A stretch of 5,388 bases of DNA from Spirochaetaceae bacterium. Its GTDB lineage: Bacteria > Spirochaetota > Spirochaetia > Treponematales > Breznakiellaceae. A model generated the notes under the pieces. That model was not told the DNA's origin. It did no database searches and saw only the letters and a list, made by a program, of their open reading frames with translations. Positions 1 through 4,972 of this stretch are shown here, in pieces. Positions within the stretch are counted from its first letter, which is position 1, and each line of letters begins with the position of its first letter. Where the stretch lies: the NCBI GenBank assembly GCA_031265535.1, contig JAISCO010000216.1:1-5388 (forward strand). Direction: 5' to 3'. The position numbers were made by a program, and so were the translations under genes.

Positions 1-14
1 TTTTTTCAAATTCA

Positions 15-29
15 CATAATTTTGACACA
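15..29 (+). promoter_or_regulatory. Box copy 1 (CATAATTTTGACACA), -35-like/operator
   Basis: This 15-bp box recurs exactly at 144-158. The preceding 14 bases are also similar (10 of 14 match), so the related stretch is about 29 bp. It contains a perfect sigma70 -35 hexamer, TTGACA, at 22-27. An 18-bp spacer leads to a weak -10-like TATTCA at 46-51, and TATATG lies at 37-42. The box ends exactly 50 nt before the ATG at 79. The repetition and spacing are seen directly; the promoter or operator role is inferred. Confidence 0.45.
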
Positions 30-78
30 TTTGTTGTATATGCTGTATTCATGGCAAGACAGCATTTTGGAGGCAAAA

Positions 79-138
79 ATGAAAATGCTCGGGCGGACGC
101 GGCGGCAACGGAACGTAACGCAAAAATCATTTTTTTGA
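79..138 (+). CDS. Possible 19-aa leader peptide
   Basis: This 19-codon ORF (MKMLGRTRRQRNVTQKSFF) has a strong Shine-Dalgarno, GGAGG at 69-73, five bases before the ATG. The peptide is basic, and four of its five arginine codons between residues 6 and 11 region are CGG. Its TGA stop lies directly after a run of seven T and just before the second promoter-like box, so it does not overlap the next gene. No family is recognised. It could be a regulatory leader peptide, a remnant of a gene, or a chance ORF. The good ribosome site and the box placed at the same distance as for the next gene are the only support. Confidence 0.3.
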   Translation: MKMLGRTRRQRNVTQKSFF

Positions 139-150
139 ATTATCATAATT
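122..150. promoter_or_regulatory. Two adjacent C-centred AT palindromes
   Basis: AAAAAT-C-ATTTTT (122-134) and AATTAT-C-ATAATT (138-150) are both perfect 6-1-6 palindromes centred on ATCAT, with centres 16 bp apart. A third ATCAT is centred at 161. The second palindrome overlaps box copy 2. On the reverse strand it reads ATGATAAT, which matches the core of the classical Fur box, although the full 19-bp consensus is matched at only about 11 positions. This may be a binding site for a dimeric regulator. AT-rich sequence produces such palindromes easily, so confidence is low. Confidence 0.3.
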
Positions 151-158
151 TTGACACA
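144..158 (+). promoter_or_regulatory. Box copy 2 (CATAATTTTGACACA), upstream of micropeptide operon
   Basis: This is identical to the box at 15-29 and again ends 50 nt before an ATG (208). TTGACA lies at 151-156. No good sigma70 -10 is found at 16-18 bp spacing; the window there reads GTGCAA/TGCAAA. GATAAA at 166-171 sits at the same offset from the box as TATATG does in copy 1. The box may therefore be an operator or part of a non-standard promoter rather than a simple -35. Confidence 0.45.
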
Positions 159-207
159 ATCATTTGATAAATTGTGCAAATAAATGTTAATGAACGGAGT
201 GAAAAAG

Positions 208-303
208 ATGGAGTTTTTAAGCCACTGGCATTGCATTGTTCCGGTGATTGTGATTGCGGTTGCCATGTTCTTGCTGAGTCTGGGCAAGAAAGACAAAAAA
301 TGA
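208..303 (+). CDS. 31-aa single-pass membrane peptide with HWHC
   Basis: This is a 31-residue ORF, with GGAG at 196-199 placed eight bases before the ATG. The peptide has a short N-terminus containing H7-W8-H9-C10, then a hydrophobic segment (about residues 11-25, IVPVIVIAVAMFLLSL), then a Lys-rich tail (GKKDKK). By the positive-inside rule the N-terminus, with its possible metal-ligating His/Cys cluster, should face outward. It opens a run of small genes ending in an exported DUF2318 protein; the gap to the next gene is 36 bp. No family is recognised. Small membrane peptides are known in metal-resistance operons and as oxidase subunits, but homology to any of these is not shown here. Confidence 0.6.
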   Translation: MEFLSHWHCIVPVIVIAVAMFLLSLGKKDKK

Positions 304-339
304 CGCCGTTGGCGTTTAACAAATTTATCAGGAGTGAAA

Positions 340-534
340 ATGAAGAAGATTGCGGTCATTGCGGCTTTGATTCTGTTGGCGGCTGGAATAGCGGCAGTAT
401 ACACCCAAACTGTAAGCGGAGACCGGCGGATTGGGGAGCGGCAAGCACCCCTCACCCTTAATGAAAGTGCCCGGCGCGGCGCTTACGGCAACGGGAATGG
501 TTTTAACGGCGGCGGCGGATTCAGATGCCATTAA
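340..534 (+). CDS. 64-aa exported or membrane-anchored Gly-rich peptide
   Basis: The start is ATG 340, because GGAG at 331-334 lies five bases before it; a GTG at 334 is in frame but overlaps this ribosome site. Residues 1-21 (MKK, then a strongly hydrophobic Ala/Leu/Ile run) form a signal peptide or uncleaved anchor. The remainder is hydrophilic: an Arg-containing middle, then a Gly/Asn-rich stretch (about residues 47-60) ending FRCH, so the last two residues are Cys-His. It sits between two other small genes, 36 bp after one and 22 bp before the next. No family is recognised. The terminal Cys-His could bind metal, which is speculation. Spacing, ribosome site and signal sequence make a real gene likely. 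Confidence 0.6.
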   Translation: MKKIAVIAALILLAAGIAAVYTQTVSGDRRIGERQAPLTLNESARRGAYGNGNGFNGGGGFRCH

Positions 535-556
535 CTATATTTTGGAGGTAAAAATA

Positions 557-730
557 ATGTGCTGCTCATCTTGTAAAGTTCCTGTTTTTTTTCGTAACGC
601 TGTTCACAGGGAACGCAAGCCACTGTGGGACATGGAAAAGCGTCCGGAGAATGATGTCCCCAGGGATATGTACGGCAGGCCGCTTAAAACTGCCGCGGTA
701 AAATGCGGGTTTGTAAAGAGGAAAAAATGA
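557..730 (+). CDS. 57-aa Cys-rich-start small protein
   Basis: This 57-residue ORF has a strong GGAGG (544-548) eight bases before the ATG. It begins MCCSSCKVP, giving C2, C3 and C6, with one further cysteine at C50; the rest is basic and hydrophilic (Lys/Arg-rich, ending KRKK). There is no signal peptide, so it is probably cytoplasmic. The N-terminal C-C-x2-C could bind Cu+, Zn2+ or an Fe-S cluster (inference from residue pattern only). Its stop overlaps the next start as ATGA, a sign of translational coupling to the DUF2318 gene. The same frame is open upstream to 431, but no ribosome site supports an earlier start. No family is recognised. Confidence 0.55.
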   Translation: MCCSSCKVPVFFRNAVHRERKPLWDMEKRPENDVPRDMYGRPLKTAAVKCGFVKRKK

Positions 731-1215
731 AAAATTGTTGTAAAGTATTGATTATGGCGGCGCTTATGGCGCTGGGGACTGGTTCTGTGTTCGCTCAAAG
801 CGGGCCGCCTAATGGCGCGCTTAATGTGGTAAAACCGCCAATCAGCGACCGTGATTTAGAGATTCCGCTTGCGGAATTGACGGGAAACGCGGTATTTTAT
901 CCGGTGGACATTGAAGGGACGCGGCTTGAAATTCTGGCGGTAAGAGCGCCTGACGGGACTGTACGCACCGCGTTTAATACGTGTCAGGTGTGCTATTCTT
1001 CGGGGCGGGGTTTTTACAAGCAGCAGGGTACGGTGCTTGTCTGTCAGAACTGCGGCAACCGTTTTCGCATGAGTCAGGTGGAAACGCGCAGCGGCGGGTG
1101 CAATCCTGTGCCGATTTTCCCGCAATATAAAACGGTAACGGACAGCACCATTACCATTTCAAAAGATTTTTTGAAAGAGGCAAAACAGATTTTTGCCCGT
1201 TGGCGGCGGGGCTAA
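727..1215 (+). CDS. Exported DUF2318 (FtrD-like) Fe-S/metal-binding protein
   Basis: This 162-aa protein starts at ATG 727, five bases after GAGG (718-721); ATG 703 would lie deep in the preceding gene and spoil the signal peptide. Residues 1-23 form a signal peptide, probably cleaved at VFA|QS. The mature part matches the C-terminal domain of the DUF2318/FtrD-like family. It has C86-x2-C89 (TCQVC), a short turn with GFYKQQG, C106-x2-C109 (VCQNCGNRF), and the signature GGCNPVPI with C125. In that family these cysteines are thought to bind an Fe-S centre or metal. Relatives occur in Ftr/P19-type ferrous iron uptake operons, usually attached to several membrane helices, which are absent here. 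It is translationally coupled to the 57-aa gene and lies 299 bp upstream of copA. The exact ligand (Fe-S, Fe or Cu) cannot be told from sequence. Confidence 0.85.
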   Translation: MKNCCKVLIMAALMALGTGSVFAQSGPPNGALNVVKPPISDRDLEIPLAELTGNAVFYPVDIEGTRLEILAVRAPDGTVRTAFNTCQVCYSSGRGFYKQQGTVLVCQNCGNRFRMSQVETRSGGCNPVPIFPQYKTVTDSTITISKDFLKEAKQIFARWRRG

Positions 1216-1221
1216 GCGGCA

Positions 1222-1249
1222 TTGTCGACAAGTTAAGGTTTACTATAAT
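1222..1249 (+). promoter_or_regulatory. Putative sigma70 promoter for copA
   Basis: The sequence has a perfect -10, TATAAT (1244-1249), and a -35-like TTGTCG (1222-1227, four of six matches) separated by 16 bp. It starts just after the DUF2318 stop. Transcription would begin near 1256, giving a copA leader of about 260 nt that includes all the structures at 1276-1430. Whether copA is also read through from the upstream operon is unknown; no clear terminator is seen in between. Confidence 0.45.
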
Positions 1250-1275
1250 CTGGCGAAAATGAGTGGGGGTAGCGT

Positions 1276-1347
1276 AGGAATTGCCGCATTGCGTCAATTC
1301 CTTTGGAAGTTTTGCTTTGCAAAACTCCACTAAAAATTATGCGGCAA
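1276..1347 (+). promoter_or_regulatory. Structured leader: two hairpins plus loop-complementary segment
   Basis: Hairpin A pairs 1276-1283 (AGGAATTG) with 1295-1302 (CAATTCCT), an 8-bp stem with an 11-nt loop. Hairpin B at 1305-1328 pairs AGTTTTGC with GCAAAACT across a TTT loop, and GG/CC extends it past one bulged base. ATGCGGCAA at 1339-1347 is the exact complement of 1281-1289 (TTGCCGCAT), which covers the end of stem A and most of its loop. The RNA could form an H-type pseudoknot (loop 1284-1289 with 1339-1344) or switch between stem A and the long-range helix. No T-run follows either hairpin, so they are not standard terminators. The function is inferred. Confidence 0.45.
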
Positions 1348-1357
1348 GACCGGAGTG

Positions 1358-1430
1358 AGGGGGAGCCGTGTTGAAAATTTTGTCATTTATCACAAAATTT
1401 TGACATTTCGGAATCAATGCGCTTCCCCCT
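1358..1430 (+). other. Long stem enclosing the tandem AAAATTTTG sites
   Basis: AGGGGGAGC (1358-1366) pairs with GCTTCCCCCT (1421-1430) with one bulged T, closing a loop of about 54 nt. That loop is AT-rich and holds the two 16-bp repeats at 1373-1408. The GC-rich arms around an AT-rich core resemble a miniature inverted-repeat element or a leader helix. The T-run after the right arm is only TTTT and the loop is large, so an intrinsic terminator is unlikely. Confidence 0.4.
1373..1408 (+). repeat. Pair of 16-bp direct repeats, 20-bp period
   Basis: GAAAATTTTGTCATTT (1373-1388) and CAAAATTTTGACATTT (1393-1408) match at 14 of 16 positions. They start exactly 20 bp apart, two helical turns, so a protein would bind both on the same DNA face. 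The second copy shares the 10-mer AATTTTGACA with the boxes at 15-29 and 144-158 and contains the palindrome CAAAATTTTG (1393-1402). The pair lies about 110 bp before copA. It is a candidate operator, or the core of a dispersed repeat. Confidence 0.5.
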
Positions 1431-1514
1431 TTTAAGTTTCCGGCATTGGAATGACCGTTGGTAACAGCGCTAAAAGGCGGACAGGGGGTAAAATTAAATG
1501 TTAAGGAGTAAAAG

Positions 1515-3908
1515 ATGCAAACGCAGACATTGGCAATCGGCGGGATGACCTGCGCGGCTTGTTCGGCGCGGGTGGAAAAAGCGATACTCAAGGTGGGGGG
1601 CGTCGGGAACGCTTCCGTAAATCTTGCCACGGAAAAGGCTACGGTGTCTTACGACCCGTCAGTTGTGCGCATAACGGCGATAAAAGAGGCGGTAGTGAAG
1701 GCGGGTTACACGGTGCTGGACCCGCGGGAGGCTACTACAGACAAGGACAGGCTGCGCAAAGAAAAGGAGGTAAAAACCCTTTGGACAAAATTTATTGTCG
1801 CCGCCTCGTTCGGTTTTGTGCTGCTGTATATAGCCATGGTGCCGATGATAAAGGTTTTTACCCTGCCGTTCCCAAAGGTTCTTGCCCCGATGAACTTTCC
1901 TTTATTGTACGCGCTGGCGGAACTTTTGCTGGTCATACCAATAATAATCGCGGGGAATAAATTTTATACGGTGGGCTTCAAAAATATATTTCACGCAAGC
2001 CCTAACATGGACAGCCTAATCGCTATCGGAACATCGGCGGCGGTGATTTATAGCTGCTACAACCTCGTCCAAATAGCGCGGGGGGACTTTAACGCGGTGG
2101 AATCCCTCTACTTTGAGACCGCAGGCGTGATTATCGCGCTGATACTGCTGGGGAAATCACTCGAAGCGGTGTCGAAGGGGCGCACGGGCGAGGCGATTAA
2201 GCGCCTTATGGGGCTTGCTCCAAAGACGGCGACTGTCATCATGGATGACGGCGCGGGCGGATCCGTTGAAAAAGAGATTCCCATCGACGCGGTAGTTCCG
2301 GGTGATATTATCCTTGTTAGGCCGGGCGCGAAAATCCCTGTGGACGGCATAGTTGTTGACGGGCAAAGCGCCGTTGACGAGGCTATGCTTTCAGGCGAAA
2401 GTATGCCGGTGGACAAGAAGGCCGGCGATCCGGTCTATGGCGCGACTATAAACGCGAACGGCGTACTGCGTTTTAGGGCGGAAAAAGTCGGCGGGGATAC
2501 GGCGCTGGCTCAGATCATCAAACTTGTGGAGGACGCGCAGGGGTCCAAAGCGCCCATAGCCCAGCTTGCGGACGTGGTTTCCGGTTATTTTGTGCCGATT
2601 GTATGCGCAATCGCGCTGGTTTCCGGCATCGCTTGGTTTGCCGCGGCGTCCGCCGGGCTTATAAACCCGCCGGAAGGCAAAACTGTGTTGGAATTTTCCC
2701 TTAGCATTTTTATTTCCGTGCTGGTAATCGCCTGCCCCTGCGCTCTCGGCCTTGCGACGCCCACAGCCATCATGGTTGCCACCGGCAAAGGCGCGGAGAA
2801 CGGCATACTGATTAAGGGCGGCGAGGCGCTGGAAACTACCCACAAGATAAACACGATTGTCTTTGATAAAACAGGGACGCTGACAGAGGGCAAGCCCGAA
2901 GTTACCGATATTATCGTTTTGGATGAGGCTGATTGCGCTCGAAAACCGGAGGCTGCCAACGAGTCCGCCGATGAATCCGCCAATAAGAATGCGCCGCCCG
3001 CCTTGTCAAAAGATATGCTGCTGCAGATAGCCGCCTCCGCCGAAAAGGGATCGGAGCATCCGCTGGGACAGGCGATCGTCAACGGTGCGCAAAACAAGGG
3101 GCTGTCGTTATATAACGCTGAGGCTTTTCAGGCTTTACCCGGACGCGGTATCGAAGCGGCGGTAAACGGATGCGCGGTGCTGGCTGGAAACCGTAAGTTG
3201 ATGGAGGAGCGGAATATCCCGTTTGCCGCGCTGGAGACTGCGGGCGATAGTCTCGCGGACGAGGGCAAGACGCCGATGTACATTGCGCTTGACGGAAAGC
3301 CCGCCGGGATTGTGGCGGTGGCGGATGTGCTTAAAAACAGCAGCAAGGATGCGGTGCGGATTCTTCGCGGCATGGATATTGATGTGGTGATGATTACCGG
3401 CGATAACAAAAAAACCGCCGCCGCCATAGCCGGGCAGACCGGCATAGACCGCGTGCTGGCGGAAGTGCTGCCGCAGGACAAATCCGCCGAGGTAAAGAAG
3501 CTGCAAGCAGAGGGGAGCGTTACCGCCATGGTCGGGGACGGCATTAACGACGCTCCGGCGCTTGTTCAGGCGGATGTCGGTATAGCGATAGGCAGCGGCG
3601 CGGATGTCGCGATGGAATCCGCCGATATTGTCCTGATGCATAGCGACATAATGGATGTTCCCACCGCCATCAATTTGAGTAAGCGGACTATACGCATCAT
3701 CAAGCAAAATCTGTTCTGGGCATTTGGCTACAACAGTCTTGGCATCCCCATAGCGGCGGGCGTGCTTTATTTGTTCGGCGGGCCGCTTTTAAACCCAATC
3801 TTTGCCGCCGCCGCCATGAGTATGAGTTCAGTCTCGGTGCTGACCAACGCGCTGCGTCTAAAGCGCTTCAAAACGGCTAAAAACCGCAAAAATAGCGCTA
3901 AAAAATAG
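1515..3908 (+). CDS. copA: Cu+-exporting P1B-1-type ATPase CopA
   Basis: This 797-aa inner-membrane pump uses ATP to move Cu+ out of the cytoplasm. The ATG follows AGGAG (1504-1508) by six bases. A single N-terminal heavy-metal domain carries GMTCAAC (residues 10-16). Eight membrane helices fall near 92-112, 127-147, 164-184, 199-217, 353-378, 394-416, 731-754 and 757-779. The actuator loop has SGES (293-296). The transport site in helix 6 is C407-P-C409. Phosphorylation is at D451 in DKTGTLT, the nucleotide domain has SEHP (513-516), and the hinge has TGD (628-630) and GDGINDAP (674-681). Y739-N740 and M768-x2-S771-S772 complete the Cu+ site and mark subclass P1B-1 rather than Zn/Cd or Co pumps. 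Length is normal for the family. A hydrophilic insertion at about 472-496 lies between DKTGTLT and SEHP. A lipoprotein gene follows after 30 bp. Confidence 0.98.
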   Translation: MQTQTLAIGGMTCAACSARVEKAILKVGGVGNASVNLATEKATVSYDPSVVRITAIKEAVVKAGYTVLDPREATTDKDRLRKEKEVKTLWTKFIVAASFGFVLLYIAMVPMIKVFTLPFPKVLAPMNFPLLYALAELLLVIPIIIAGNKFYTVGFKNIFHASPNMDSLIAIGTSAAVIYSCYNLVQIARGDFNAVESLYFETAGVIIALILLGKSLEAVSKGRTGEAIKRLMGLAPKTATVIMDDGAGGSVEKEIPIDAVVPGDIILVRPGAKIPVDGIVVDGQSAVDEAMLSGESMPVDKKAGDPVYGATINANGVLRFRAEKVGGDTALAQIIKLVEDAQGSKAPIAQLADVVSGYFVPIVCAIALVSGIAWFAAASAGLINPPEGKTVLEFSLSIFISVLVIACPCALGLATPTAIMVATGKGAENGILIKGGEALETTHKINTIVFDKTGTLTEGKPEVTDIIVLDEADCARKPEAANESADESANKNAPPALSKDMLLQIAASAEKGSEHPLGQAIVNGAQNKGLSLYNAEAFQALPGRGIEAAVNGCAVLAGNRKLMEERNIPFAALETAGDSLADEGKTPMYIALDGKPAGIVAVADVLKNSSKDAVRILRGMDIDVVMITGDNKKTAAAIAGQTGIDRVLAEVLPQDKSAEVKKLQAEGSVTAMVGDGINDAPALVQADVGIAIGSGADVAMESADIVLMHSDIMDVPTAINLSKRTIRIIKQNLFWAFGYNSLGIPIAAGVLYLFGGPLLNPIFAAAAMSMSSVSVLTNALRLKRFKTAKNRKNSAKK

Positions 3909-3938
3909 CGCCCCAAAAAAGAATAGAAGGAAAATAAA

Positions 3939-4655
3939 ATGAAATCAAAACTTGTTTTAACTGTCGCCAATATCGCCGCCGTCACGTTGACGGCTTTCTT
4001 AACCGCCGCGCTGCTTTCCTGCGGAAAGCTTGATGTGGTAGGGAACGGTTCTGTTACGGCGTTTAATCAGTTGCTGCAACAGATTCCCGCTGAGGATGAC
4101 GCGGTAAACGCCGGATGGTCTATCGCCGCTCCTGACCACAGCGCCCGTTTCATCTGGAGCCGCGGCTATGCGGAAAGTCCCGTTTACGATGTAATGATTG
4201 AATTTGACGCGGCCCCGTTCATAGCCGCCGGTCTTTCCCCCGAAAAGCTGCCGGAAAATTATGTTTTTTCAAACGGCGTTATCAAGACGGGGATAAAATT
4301 TGACGGCGCAAAGCCTAAATCCACAGGCGAAACCGGCCCGCTTGCCGCTTACGAACATATCGTTAAGCTGCACAGGCAGCTAATCGGCTATCACGGCGCA
4401 CTTGACCACTATGGCGTAAACTTGGGCGGCGGCAACCTGTTTGAGTGGGCCAAAGACATGACAACCAACGACAAGGATATGGTGTTCGTCCTCGCCCCCG
4501 CCCCGTTTGCCGCCGCCGGAGCGGACATTTCCCAAATAGAAGGCTGGCTGTTCGCGCCTGTTACCGTCGATGATGAAAACGGCAAACCCGTACAAGTAGA
4601 CAAACTTCTGAAACCGTTTGACCTGCCCCCGCCCCCGCCCGCCAGCGGGTTCTAA
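3939..4655 (+). CDS. Lipoprotein of unknown function, downstream of copA
   Basis: This 238-aa protein has AGAAGG (3925-3930) eight bases before the ATG. Residues 1-27 form a lipoprotein signal ending LLS|C28, so the mature protein is lipid-anchored in the envelope. No family is recognised. Residues 85-118 (VMIEFDAAPFIAAGLS onward) and 181-215 (MVFVLAPAPFAAAGAD onward) look alike and may be an internal duplication. Between them, H140, H145, H152 and H157 are spaced H-x4-H-x6-H-x4-H, which could be a metal site or simply a helical face. It ends in a Pro-rich tail, PPPPP, then ASGF. Only 30 bp separate it from copA with no terminator, so cotranscription is likely and a role in envelope copper handling is a reasonable guess, not shown by any known domain. 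Confidence 0.85.
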   Translation: MKSKLVLTVANIAAVTLTAFLTAALLSCGKLDVVGNGSVTAFNQLLQQIPAEDDAVNAGWSIAAPDHSARFIWSRGYAESPVYDVMIEFDAAPFIAAGLSPEKLPENYVFSNGVIKTGIKFDGAKPKSTGETGPLAAYEHIVKLHRQLIGYHGALDHYGVNLGGGNLFEWAKDMTTNDKDMVFVLAPAPFAAAGADISQIEGWLFAPVTVDDENGKPVQVDKLLKPFDLPPPPPASGF

Positions 4656-4742
4656 GTACGCTCCGCGTTAGCATACCGGAAGCAAACGTTACTCCGTGCC
4701 GTCGGGTCCGATAAAAGCGGTTAGCATACGCGGCTGCCTGCA

Positions 4743-4784
4743 TTGCTAATTGTTAATTACTAACTGCTAATTGCTAACTGCTAA
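4743..4784. repeat. Six-unit heptamer tandem repeat (consensus YTGCTAA)
   Basis: The units are TTGCTAA, TTGTTAA, TTACTAA, CTGCTAA, TTGCTAA and CTGCTAA, with no gaps. Units 1 and 5 are identical, as are 4 and 6, and all end in TAA. Such a tract can change length by slippage; whether it varies here or affects the next gene, about 200 bp away, cannot be judged from one sequence. Confidence 0.9.
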
Positions 4785-4822
4785 TTTTACCAAAGGGTGG
4801 GCGCTTTGTCAGCAATTCCGAT

Positions 4823-4852
4823 TTCAAAAACTTTAAGTCTATATTATATAAC
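4823..4852 (+). promoter_or_regulatory. Weak candidate promoter for the TPR lipoprotein gene
   Basis: TTCAAA (4823-4828, four of six matches to the -35) and TATAAC (4847-4852, five of six to the -10) are 18 bp apart. A transcript from here would have a leader of about 120 nt. The area is so AT-rich that other -10-like hexamers are present, so the assignment is tentative. Confidence 0.25.
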
Positions 4853-4957
4853 GATTTATATTTCTAAATCATTATTGCTGCGTTTTTTCTGTTTCCGTTG
4901 GACAAATTTTGCTTGCTGTTTTAAAATGGGAATTGTTGCAGCGAACAGTGTGGATTT

Positions 4958-4972
4958 GTTAATTTCATTAAC
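4958..4972 (+). promoter_or_regulatory. Palindrome abutting the ribosome site
   Basis: GTTAAT-TTC-ATTAAC is a perfect 6-3-6 inverted repeat ending on the base before GGAG (4973-4976), the Shine-Dalgarno of the TPR gene. It could be an operator or a small mRNA hairpin affecting initiation. As a 6-bp, mostly A-U stem it would be weak in RNA. Confidence 0.3.

Noticed and set aside
12..455. 147-codon ORF on the minus strand
   Set aside because: It runs antisense through the boxes and three + strand ORFs with good ribosome sites, has low-complexity content and no recognisable domain.
174..461. 95-codon + strand ORF
   Set aside because: It overlaps the 31-aa and 64-aa genes in another frame and lacks a ribosome site; the shorter ORFs have correct SD spacing and hydrophobic segments.
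431..556. Longer form of the 57-aa protein starting at 431 or at the ATG near 461
   Set aside because: No Shine-Dalgarno precedes these ATGs, while GGAGG sits correctly before 557, and the longer form would overlap the 64-aa gene.
1305..1328. Hairpin as an intrinsic terminator of the DUF2318 operon
   Set aside because: No T-run follows on the + strand (ACTAAAAATTATG), and none on the minus strand either.
1337..1630. Minus-strand 97-codon ORF across the copA start
   Set aside because: It is antisense to the well-supported HMA domain of CopA and to the structured leader; no domain is recognisable.
2391..3707. Several minus-strand ORFs of 138-190 codons within copA
   Set aside because: These are shadows of a GC-rich coding frame; copA is intact with every catalytic motif.
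4638..4649. CCCGC/GCGGG inverted repeat at the end of the lipoprotein gene
   Set aside because: The loop would be only two bases and no T-run follows; it lies in the Pro-rich coding tail.
4743..4784. CRISPR-like array
   Set aside because: The units are 7 bp with no spacers.
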